Source: RPQK01 sp041946865 (lineage in GTDB: Bacteria; Acidobacteriota; UBA6911; RPQK01). From it: a stretch of 64,000 bases of DNA. Shown here one piece after another: positions 27,327 to 34,723 of the stretch. The translations under genes were made by a program, and so were the position numbers. The DNA lies in assembly GCA_041946865.1 (NCBI GenBank), contig JBHGBF010000028.1, positions 1 through 64,000 of the forward strand, in the 5' to 3' direction. The notes below the pieces were generated by a model. That model was not told the DNA's origin and made no database searches. It was given only the letters and a program-made list of their open reading frames with translations. How positions within the stretch are numbered: the first letter of the stretch is position 1; each line of letters begins with the position of its first letter.

Positions 27327-29318
27327 TTACCCAATGATGCTCTGCGGTTTGGTGAACGGCTCCTTCAGGTATTTCTGCGCTTCGGCCTGGGCGCCGTTAT
27401 AGTCGACTTTGGTATTGATTGCCTTCTGGTACTCCGCCGTCGCCCGCTCGCGCTGGTTCAGGATGTCGTAGATCTTACCCATGTAGATATGGGTCCAGGT
27501 CTCGACCCACTCGGGTTTCAGGTCGCCGTTCAGGGTATCGCGAAAAGCGTTGGCGGCGTTGGTGAAGCTGTGCTGCAGGAACATGACCTCGCCCAGCCGG
27601 TAGGCGGCCAGTGAGCTGCGAGGATCGGCTTCCCGGGCTTTTTCAAAAGCGCGCACGGCCTCTACGTACTCGCCCTTCGCCTGGTATTCCTCGCCGAGAG
27701 CAATCTGCACCAGTACCTGCATCTGTTCGGAATTCCGCAGGATTTTCCCATCAGGATCGAGCTTCATCCGAATAGGCAGCGTTTGCGTCGGGAAGTTGAA
27801 GGAGGTGCTCTTCCCATTCAGCGTGAGCGACTTTTTTTCCTCCTGGCCCTTCGTCTCGATCGTGATGTCAAGCGGCATGCGGAACAGCTCCTGGTCCTGT
27901 TTGACCTGCCCGCGAACGGCGAAAGTGCCGTCTTTTTTCTTCAGGATCTGGTAGTCGACGCGAAGATCCGGGATCCCGGTCGATTCGACCCACTGCATGA
28001 AGAACCACTTGTAGTCCTGCCCGGACCGCTCCTGGACGAACCTGACGAATTCGGGCGTCGTCTCCACGTTATCCGCGTGCTGCTTGTACCAGTCGACCAG
28101 CATGGCGTTCAGCTTGTCCTTGCCCATCAGCTGGCCGAGCATGTAGAGCACGTAGGCGCCTTTGCTGGCGATGATTGACTGATATTCGGGCGTCCCTTCT
28201 TCCAGCTCAAACCCTTTGCCGATCGCGGCCTTTTGCTCGTACTTCAGCGCGTTGACCGCCTGCCTGGCCAGTTCGGTCTGATAGCGGTCAGGGTACCTGG
28301 TTTCGACGTAACGGAGGGCGGCATAGGTGGCAAAACCATCCTGCAGCCAGGCATCGTAGACTTCCTTCGGCCTGGCCGAATAGCCCCACCACTGGACCGC
28401 CAGCCTGCGAGCCAGGTCGACCACAGGGATCACCTTGGTCGTAAGAAACGAGTCCTCAAGGAGGACCAGGCCGGCTGCGCCCGGCGACGGCAGATTAACA
28501 TTGCCAACCGCCGCGATGTTGAGGTGCTCGAACGGGAAACGGCCGTACTCCTTGTTCAGGAACTCGAGCACCTGGTTGATCTCGGTCAAGAGAGGCTTCA
28601 GGTCTTGGGACTGCTGCTCGCCGACAAAAAGGGTGGTCGGCACCGGCGCCTGTTCCACCTCGTGGCGAAAGAAACGGGACACGATGACCGGAACGTGGGT
28701 GACCGGGACAGCGCTTTTCCACGTGAAAATCTCGGTGACACCGGAGATCTCGGTCGGCTGCAGAACTCCCGGTGCGACGACGCTAAAGCCCAGCGGGACC
28801 TTGATCTTGAGGTCGGCAGTGGCGGCATCGAGGGGGAGGCGATAGAACGGGAACCAGCGCCCTTCCGTCAAAAGCAGGGCGCCGTCTTGAAATATGACTG
28901 CTTTTTCCGACCGGGGGACATCGAGGAAGGCATATTCCTGGCGCTCGAGTGCCCCTTCGAAACGGAAAATCAGGGTCTTTTCGCTGCCCCCGCGAAACGG
29001 ACCCTCGCCACGGACGGCGATCCGCTGGCTCTCAACACCATCGAAGCTGGTGGAATAGGACGTGCCTTCGGGGTCCACGATTTCGGTAACGCTCAACCGG
29101 TTGTTCAGCTCGAACGGTATCGTCAACACGTCCTGCGGGACCATGAACCGAACTTTGGTCTCGCCTTTAAGAAAACCGTTCTCGGGCGTGATTTCCGCAT
29201 CGATCTCGTAATGCAGGACGTCGATCTGGGGCTGCGGAGGGCCCTGGGACCTGGCCTGCGCGGCCAGGAAACCGGCCGAGGAGATCAATGCCAATAAGGT
29301 CATCAACAGTTTTTTCAT
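27327..29318 (-). CDS. M1-type aminopeptidase homologue lacking the zinc site, with C-terminal TPRs
   Basis: 663 residues with a signal peptide (about 1-20). The N-terminal β-domain and thermolysin-like domain follow the M1 plan, but the zinc motif HExxHxWWG reads RRLAVQWWG (about residue 310). The third ligand region WLNEGFA reads WLQDGFA, and GAMEN is replaced by GNVNLPSPG. No metal ligand remains, so peptidase activity is not expected. The M1-like C-terminal β-part is followed by two or three TPRs (about 550-650). A role in binding peptides or in envelope protein handling is inference. It overlaps lpxB by four bases. Confidence 0.85.
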   Translation of the reverse strand: MKKLLMTLLALISSAGFLAAQARSQGPPQPQIDVLHYEIDAEITPENGFLKGETKVRFMVPQDVLTIPFELNNRLSVTEIVDPEGTSYSTSFDGVESQRIAVRGEGPFRGGSEKTLIFRFEGALERQEYAFLDVPRSEKAVIFQDGALLLTEGRWFPFYRLPLDAATADLKIKVPLGFSVVAPGVLQPTEISGVTEIFTWKSAVPVTHVPVIVSRFFRHEVEQAPVPTTLFVGEQQSQDLKPLLTEINQVLEFLNKEYGRFPFEHLNIAAVGNVNLPSPGAAGLVLLEDSFLTTKVIPVVDLARRLAVQWWGYSARPKEVYDAWLQDGFATYAALRYVETRYPDRYQTELARQAVNALKYEQKAAIGKGFELEEGTPEYQSIIASKGAYVLYMLGQLMGKDKLNAMLVDWYKQHADNVETTPEFVRFVQERSGQDYKWFFMQWVESTGIPDLRVDYQILKKKDGTFAVRGQVKQDQELFRMPLDITIETKGQEEKKSLTLNGKSTSFNFPTQTLPIRMKLDPDGKILRNSEQMQVLVQIALGEEYQAKGEYVEAVRAFEKAREADPRSSLAAYRLGEVMFLQHSFTNAANAFRDTLNGDLKPEWVETWTHIYMGKIYDILNQRERATAEYQKAINTKVDYNGAQAEAQKYLKEPFTKPQSIIG

Positions 29319-30490
29319 TGTGGTCTAGAACCTTCCAGCAAAAGTGCGCCCAGGCACTTCGCTGCCTCCTGGTAAGCATCGCGCTCACCGAGCCTTTGGA
29401 GCGCCTGTTTCAACCTGTCACGCAGCAAGCAATACTCAGCCTTGTCCGTCAACAGCCGGAGAATAAAACCGCCTATCTGGTCGGCAGTGGCCTGGCCCTG
29501 CACAAATTCCGGCACGATTCGTTTGCCGGCCACCAGATTGGCGAGGCAGTAAGTGTCTGTAGTAGCAAACGGCTTGGCAAAATACCAGCTCGGGAGCGCC
29601 ATCTTGTATACCATTGCAAAGGGTACCTGAAGGGCCATGGCCTCCAAGGTCGAAGTACCGCTCTTAATTATGGCACAATCGGCACTTGCGAGCAGGGAGA
29701 CCGACTCCCCCTCGCAGATTTGAAGCGAGAGCGAGACGCCGTTGCGAGCCGTCCAATTAGTATAGATGCAATCAAGTTGCTGTCGTCTCACCGGAGGGGC
29801 TTTCGCTACTGAAAAATCGACGTTAACCCGGTCGGCCAGGTATCGGGCGCTGTCGAGCAGCAACGGGAAAAGCCGCTCGACTTCCTTTTTTCGACTGCCG
29901 GGAAACAGGGCCACTCGAGCCGGCCGCCCGTCGACCGGCGGTTGGCGGTCTGTCTGAAGCCGGATCCTGCGACGAAGTGACGAGTAGGTAGGGTTCCCCA
30001 CGTAGACCGCCTCCACTCCGTGGCGCTGGTAGAACTCCTGCTCGAAAGGGAAGATGACGAGCATCAAATCGACGTATTTGCGGATCTGGTTGACCCGTCC
30101 TCCTCGCCACGCCCAGGCTTGGGGACCGATGAAATAGCACACCCGGACACCGAGTCGCTTGAGCCGTTTGGCAAGACGCAGGTTAAAGTCGGGAAAATCA
30201 ACCAGAACCGCCAGGCCGGGCCTTCGGGATTGGACTTCACGGATCAGCCGGCGGTAGAGATGGACGTAGTGCCGAAGATGAGCCATCGCGTCCCAGGGGC
30301 CGATGGCGGCCAGCCGGGAGACGTCCTGGATCAGCTCGACTCCCTGCGCGGCCATCCGCGGCCCGCCGCTGCCAAACCAGTCGACCCGCAACTCGGGGAA
30401 TTGACACTTGACCTGCTCAATCAGGCCGGCCCCATGCTGTTCGCCCGAGGCCTCACCCGTCACAATCAGCACTGATCGTTCGCTGGTCAC
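29315..30490 (-). CDS. lpxB: lipid-A-disaccharide synthase
   Basis: 391-residue GT19 enzyme that joins UDP-2,3-diacylglucosamine and lipid X in lipid A synthesis, peripheral to the inner membrane. Motifs: TGEASGEQHGAGL at the start, FPDFNLRLAKRLK, YFIGPQAWAWR, FPGSRKKEVERLFPLLL, and KSGTSTLEAMALQVPFAMVYKM. It shows the cell builds lipopolysaccharide. Overlaps of four bases tie it to mnmA upstream and the M1-like gene downstream. No other lpx gene lies in the window. Confidence 0.95.
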   Translation of the reverse strand: MTSERSVLIVTGEASGEQHGAGLIEQVKCQFPELRVDWFGSGGPRMAAQGVELIQDVSRLAAIGPWDAMAHLRHYVHLYRRLIREVQSRRPGLAVLVDFPDFNLRLAKRLKRLGVRVCYFIGPQAWAWRGGRVNQIRKYVDLMLVIFPFEQEFYQRHGVEAVYVGNPTYSSLRRRIRLQTDRQPPVDGRPARVALFPGSRKKEVERLFPLLLDSARYLADRVNVDFSVAKAPPVRRQQLDCIYTNWTARNGVSLSLQICEGESVSLLASADCAIIKSGTSTLEAMALQVPFAMVYKMALPSWYFAKPFATTDTYCLANLVAGKRIVPEFVQGQATADQIGGFILRLLTDKAEYCLLRDRLKQALQRLGERDAYQEAAKCLGALLLEGSRPQ

Positions 30491-31641
30491 GCGATTTCGC
30501 CTTCGTTACTGTTTTCCCTCTCCAGCTCCACAGCCTGCCGAATCCAGCCTCCACCCAGAACCCGGTCGGCGTCGTAAAAAACCGCCGCCTGACCAGGTGT
30601 CACAGCCATCTGCGGCGAATCAAACAGCACCCTGACATGGTCTTTTCTGACCTCGAGGGTGGCCTCAGCTTCGGGATGTCGAGCCCGGATCTTCACCGAA
30701 GCCCGCACGGGGCTGGGCGGCGCCGTTCCGGCAATCCAGCTCACCCGCTCGGCAATCAGGCCCCGGCTGTAGACATCCTCCTTGTAGCCGACGATGACGG
30801 CGTTCCGGCCGAGATCCAGGCACAGCACATACAAAGGCCGCGGGTGACCGATACCCAGGCCCTTTCGCTGCCCGACTGTGAAGCGGTGGATGCCGGAGTG
30901 CCGTCCCAGCACGCTTCCGTCCTTCGTGAGTATGGGCCCCGGCCGGGCCGCGGCCTGCGCCTGTCGCCCCAGATCCACGTCGACCTCTGCCGCGTGACGC
31001 TGGATAAAGCCGGCGTAATCGCGATCCGGCACAAAGCAGATTTCCTGGCTTTCATGCTTAAAGGCCGTCTCCAGTCCCTGTTCGCGCGCCAGTTGGCGGA
31101 CCTGGGGCTTCTTCAAATCGCCGACCGGGAACAGAGTCCGGGCCAGCTGTTGCTGTGTCAGCTCAAACAGGTAATAGGACTGATCTTTCGCCGGGTCCTT
31201 GCCCTTCAGGAGCTGGTAGCCGTTGCTTCCCGAGCGCTCGATGCGCGCGTAGTGGCCGGTCGCAACACACTCGATCCCGACTTGCCTGGCGAAATTCATC
31301 AACTTGTCGAACTTCAGGAAGCTGTTACAGAGTATACAGGGCGACGGGGTCTTGCCAGCCAGGTAATTGCCCATGAAGGGCTGAATGACGCGCTTTTGAA
31401 ACTCTTCCTGGAGGTTGAGGACATAGAACGGAAATCCCAGGCGTTCGGCCACCCGGCGAGCATCGTAGACATCGTCAGTCGAGCAGCAGCTCCCGACCAC
31501 GTGGGAGCCCTCGCGGACCGGGTTACGCCGGTAATCCCAGAGCTGCATGCTGCAGCCCACCACCTCATGGCCCTGAAGCTTCAGAATCAAAGCGGCCGTC
31601 GAACTGTCGACACCTCCGCTCATCGCGACAAGTACACGCAT
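30487..31641 (-). CDS. mnmA: tRNA-specific 2-thiouridylase
   Basis: 384 residues. The PP-loop SGGVDSS near the N-terminus binds ATP. The first catalytic Cys is in CILCNSFLKF and the second in SQEICFVPD; both are needed for sulfur transfer to U34 of Lys, Glu and Gln tRNAs. The central GRHSGIHRFTVGQRKGLGI and the C-terminal β-barrel (GQAAVFYDADRVLGGGWI) are standard. It lies four bases overlapping lpxB. Confidence 0.96.
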   Translation of the reverse strand: MRVLVAMSGGVDSSTAALILKLQGHEVVGCSMQLWDYRRNPVREGSHVVGSCCSTDDVYDARRVAERLGFPFYVLNLQEEFQKRVIQPFMGNYLAGKTPSPCILCNSFLKFDKLMNFARQVGIECVATGHYARIERSGSNGYQLLKGKDPAKDQSYYLFELTQQQLARTLFPVGDLKKPQVRQLAREQGLETAFKHESQEICFVPDRDYAGFIQRHAAEVDVDLGRQAQAAARPGPILTKDGSVLGRHSGIHRFTVGQRKGLGIGHPRPLYVLCLDLGRNAVIVGYKEDVYSRGLIAERVSWIAGTAPPSPVRASVKIRARHPEAEATLEVRKDHVRVLFDSPQMAVTPGQAAVFYDADRVLGGGWIRQAVELERENSNEGEIA

Positions 31642-31764
31642 AACACCGACCAGCTATCCAACTGCAAGACTGACCTGGGCGCCTGCGGGCCGAAGGAAAT
31701 GGGATCCAAGGCTCATACGACGATTTCAAGTCAGTCCGGTCAGTCGGTCAGTGGGCCAGTCGCT

Positions 31765-32547
31765 TTACCTCCACAAAATCGAACGTGAGACGATCTCGAT
31801 TTGAGAATACGCGAGCGGAACCAGGTAGGGTTCAATCTGGCTCGCTTGGGCTTCGTAATCGGTCAGGACTTCGTTGTAGCGGTTCAAGAACTCACGGCAA
31901 AGCGCATCAAATCTCGTCTTTCCGTCCACGCCCATACCCTCGGCCAGAGGGCTGGGGGGAAAGGCGGAGATGGGCTGGTTCGCATCCAGCAGCATCCGGC
32001 TCATTTGCTCGCGCAGTGCATTGAACGTATCCTGAATTCGGATCGTGCGGCGCGCTCGCCAGCTCTCCGTCGGTTCCTCCCGCTCGGCCTGGCTGATCAG
32101 GCGCCTTTCCAGCTCGACAAAGCGGTGATAGAAGAGCTCTCGTACTTTCCGGAGGTCCTTTTCGCGCCGGTCGCGACACTCCTCCCGGCACCGATTGATG
32201 AAATCCGCCTGGCTTTCCCCACAATGGGAAAAAATCCCAAGAGTAAGGCTCTTCCAGGCGCGCGGCCGATAGTACCGGGTTAAGTACCGAATCACTTTCT
32301 GGTCCGCCAGCTCCGGCCAGCCTAATACGGTGGTGACCGGAGTCTCCACCAGCTCGGCCGGATCCAGCCATTTGACCATGTCTGCCGTCCACTCCAAATC
32401 AAGATCGTCTATCCAAGGGGCTTCGGCAAACAGACCCCAGTCGGAATAACGATAGCCCGAGCGCATATCCTGAAGATCGATCTTGAGCTCGAACAGAAGC
32501 GAAGGCACTGCCAGGGAATCACTGCTTCTAAACCGATAATGCTTCAC
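31765..32547 (-). CDS. hypothetical protein with a long charged helical segment
   Basis: 260 residues that I do not recognise. No signal peptide or membrane span is visible. The first 110 residues are mixed α/β with many aromatics (DWGLFAEAPWIDDLDLEW). Residues about 125-175 are a highly charged helix (CREECRDRREKDLRKVRELF), likely a coiled coil. The GTG start at 32547 has GAGGAG seven bases upstream; ATG or other starts are absent in a good context. The charged helix faintly recalls the C-terminal region of HerA/DUF853-like ATPases, too weakly to name it. It precedes mnmA by 123 bases on the same strand. Confidence 0.6.
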   Translation of the reverse strand: MKHYRFRSSDSLAVPSLLFELKIDLQDMRSGYRYSDWGLFAEAPWIDDLDLEWTADMVKWLDPAELVETPVTTVLGWPELADQKVIRYLTRYYRPRAWKSLTLGIFSHCGESQADFINRCREECRDRREKDLRKVRELFYHRFVELERRLISQAEREEPTESWRARRTIRIQDTFNALREQMSRMLLDANQPISAFPPSPLAEGMGVDGKTRFDALCREFLNRYNEVLTDYEAQASQIEPYLVPLAYSQIEIVSRSILWR

Positions 32548-32634
32548 CGCCCAGCTCCTCGTCGTTTCTGGAGGGGTCAAATTATAGCAAACCGGTGACG
32601 TTTTTGGACGGTCCACTCAATTGTCATACACCGC

Positions 32635-32651
32635 TGTCAAATCCTTTGACA
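32635..32651. promoter_or_regulatory. distal inverted repeat, candidate σ54 enhancer site
   Basis: Perfect repeat TGTCAAA-TCC-TTTGACA. Its centre is about 159 bases upstream of the predicted σ54 start site and exactly 70 bases from a second copy of the same motif. Position and symmetry fit an upstream activating sequence for a bacterial enhancer-binding protein. Confidence 0.6.
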
Positions 32652-32704
32652 CCTGGCTAAGACCTTGCTGCCGCTGGCGTTTCAGCCTGATCATCTCGGG
32701 CATG

Positions 32705-32721
32705 TGTCAAGCTGTTTGACA
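32705..32721. promoter_or_regulatory. proximal inverted repeat, candidate σ54 enhancer site
   Basis: TGTCAAG-CTG-TTTGACA is the second copy of the 17-base motif, one mismatch from perfect symmetry. Flanking bases extend it to GTGTCAA/TTGACAC with a five-base centre. It lies about 89 bases upstream of the predicted start site. Confidence 0.6.
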
Positions 32722-32774
32722 CCGGCCCACCTCCGGCCCGGGCCGCAAACCCACCGCCGGCGGGGTTCTTCGCT

Positions 32775-32791
32775 TTGGCACGCGCTTTGCT
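32775..32791 (+). promoter_or_regulatory. σ54 (-24/-12) promoter
   Basis: TTGGCAC-GCGCT-TTGCT matches the σ54 consensus at every conserved position: GG at 32777-32778 and GC at 32789-32790, ten bases apart. The start site should be near 32802, leaving a leader of about 18 bases before the ECF sigma gene. No -10/-35 promoter of comparable quality is seen here. Confidence 0.85.
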
Positions 32792-32819
32792 AAGAGGAAA
32801 GGTGTACACGGAGGCGAGC

Positions 32820-33389
32820 ATGGGAACTTACATTGCGAGCGTTTCGCCCTTTGAAGCAGACCTGATGACCCGAATACAGGCCCGGGAAGACGGGGCCTTC
32901 ACCGAGTTGTTCGAGCGCTTTGAGAACAAGATCTATCGCACCGCCCTGCGGATGTTGAAAGAAGAGCAGTCGGCCTATGACGCCCTGCAAGAGACGTTTT
33001 TGAACGTGTACCGTGCAGCCCGGTATTTCCGTGGCGACTCCAAGGTCGGCACCTGGATCAACAGGATCGCGATTAACGTCTGCCTGGAGATGATCAGGAA
33101 GAACCGGCGGCACGAGAACCGGACGGACGAGGACATTTCCGAGAACCTGAGTTTACCGGACGAGAGCTCAAAGAGCCCGTTACAGACAATCGAGCAGGCG
33201 GAGATTCGTGCCCGGGTCCGAAGGGGACTGTCACGCCTCGGCCGGAAGCACCGGATCGTCGTGCGCATGCATGACCTGGAAGGCTTCACCATCCGTGAGA
33301 TTGCCGAGCGCCTCGGCGTCGCCGAGGGCACCATCAAGTCTCGCCTGTTTTACGGGCGCGAAGAGCTCAAAAGATACCTCAGCAACTGA
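32820..33389 (+). CDS. ECF (RpoE-type) RNA polymerase sigma factor
   Basis: 189 residues. Region 2 covers about 20-90 (FTELFERFENKIYRTALRML, ALQETFLNVYRAARYFRG, TWINRIAINVCLEMIRK). Region 4 covers about 130-185 (LEGFTIREIAERLGVAEGTIKSRLFYGREELKRYL). There is no region 1 or 3, as expected for group IV sigma factors. The ATG at 32820 has GGAGG six bases upstream. Its promoter is of σ54 type, so it is part of a sigma cascade. No anti-sigma gene follows; the next gene is convergent and overlaps its last 40 bases. Confidence 0.93.
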   Translation: MGTYIASVSPFEADLMTRIQAREDGAFTELFERFENKIYRTALRMLKEEQSAYDALQETFLNVYRAARYFRGDSKVGTWINRIAINVCLEMIRKNRRHENRTDEDISENLSLPDESSKSPLQTIEQAEIRARVRRGLSRLGRKHRIVVRMHDLEGFTIREIAERLGVAEGTIKSRLFYGREELKRYLSN

Positions 33390-34723
33390 GAGGGCCGGGA
33401 AGGGGCAATGTCGTCCAGAATGAGCCTCTTCTCGAATTCCGCTACCTTTTCTTTCAATCCCCCGGCGTTGGTCCCGCCGGTGCTGGACGCGAGCCGCACG
33501 CGTTCGGAAACCATAGACGGGGGAATCGGCTGATCGGGTTCGCACAAAATGACCATGCGCTCGACCTCGTTTTCCAGCTCCCGAACGTTGCCCGGCCAGT
33601 CGAAGGCTCGCAGCAGCGCCAGGGTTTGCGGTTCAAACGACGGGACGGGCTTGTTCAATCGCCGCCGGCATCGATCCAGGAAGTAATGGCACAGGGCCAC
33701 GATGTCGTCCCGCCGGGTGCGTAGCGGGGGGACAAACACTGCAAAGACGTTGAGGCGGAAAAAGAGATCCTGGCGGAACCGCCCCGCTTCAACCTCGCGG
33801 CTCAGCACCCGATTGGTTGACGCAATAATCCGCACGTCGACTTTCCGGGGCGCCTGGGCGCCTACGGGCAGGATCTCGGCATCCTGCAGCACGCGGAGAA
33901 GCTTCACCTGCAAGTCGAGCGGCGCTTCGCCGATCTCGTCCAGGTACAGGGTTCCCTGGTGCGCCAGCTCAAAATGACCCTTGCGATTCTCGATCGCGCC
34001 CGTGAAAGAGCCTTTCTTGTGGCCGAAAAAAGCGCTCTCGATCAGCTCTGACGGTATGGCGCCGCAGTTGACGGCAATGAAGGGCTGGTCGGCCCTGGGG
34101 CTGTGATCGTGGATGTAGCGGGCCAGCAGTTCCTTCCCGGTTCCGGTCTCGCCCTGAATCAGAACCGTTGAATTAGTAGGGACGACGCGATCAATCAGGC
34201 GCATCAACTCCCGCATCTCCTGGCTCTCGAAAACCAGCTGCTTGCCCACCGGCTCGAGCGACTCGATCTCCTGGCGCAGCCGGAGGTTCTCTCTTTCAAG
34301 CTTCTCATTCGCCCGCCTTAACTCCTCGCTTAGCCGCTCGTTCTCCTTGCGCAGCTGCCATCGCTCGATTTCCTGTCGCAGGGCCTCCTTGAGAGCGACC
34401 GGTTCCCAGGGCTTGGTGATGTAGCGCTGCACCTGGCCCTGATTGATTGCGTCCATGAGGTATTCGACGTCGGTGTAACCCGTGAGGATGATCCGTATGG
34501 TATCGGGCCGGACTTCCCGCGCCTGCCGCAGCAGGTTCACCCCGCTCATGCCCGGCATTCTCTGATCGGTGATGATTGCGACGATCGGCCGCTCCTTGAG
34601 GATAAGCAGCGCTTCGTCCCCTGTCTTCGCCTCTTTGACGGTGTAGTCGGTCAGAAACGTGCGTTTCAGTTTCTGCAGGTTCGCCGGTTCGTCATCGACG
34701 ATCAGGATTTCGTGTTTGCTCAT
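33350..34723 (-). CDS. NtrC-family σ54 activator response regulator lacking the Fis DNA-binding domain
   Basis: 457 residues. The receiver domain (about 1-120) has the phospho-acceptor Asp53 (ITDQRMPG). A coiled-coil linker precedes the AAA+ domain (about 165-400) with Walker A GETGTGKE, the σ54-contact loop GSFTGA, and Walker B TLYLDEIG. Homologues end with a Fis-type HTH after a helix like LKEKVAEFEKRLIL. Here the frame runs instead into about 23 unrelated residues overlapping the convergent sigma gene and stops. It therefore lacks a DNA-binding domain. It overlaps the kinase gene by four bases (ATGA) and is its partner. Confidence 0.9.
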   Translation of the reverse strand: MSKHEILIVDDEPANLQKLKRTFLTDYTVKEAKTGDEALLILKERPIVAIITDQRMPGMSGVNLLRQAREVRPDTIRIILTGYTDVEYLMDAINQGQVQRYITKPWEPVALKEALRQEIERWQLRKENERLSEELRRANEKLERENLRLRQEIESLEPVGKQLVFESQEMRELMRLIDRVVPTNSTVLIQGETGTGKELLARYIHDHSPRADQPFIAVNCGAIPSELIESAFFGHKKGSFTGAIENRKGHFELAHQGTLYLDEIGEAPLDLQVKLLRVLQDAEILPVGAQAPRKVDVRIIASTNRVLSREVEAGRFRQDLFFRLNVFAVFVPPLRTRRDDIVALCHYFLDRCRRRLNKPVPSFEPQTLALLRAFDWPGNVRELENEVERMVILCEPDQPIPPSMVSERVRLASSTGGTNAGGLKEKVAEFEKRLILDDIAPSRPSQLLRYLLSSSRP

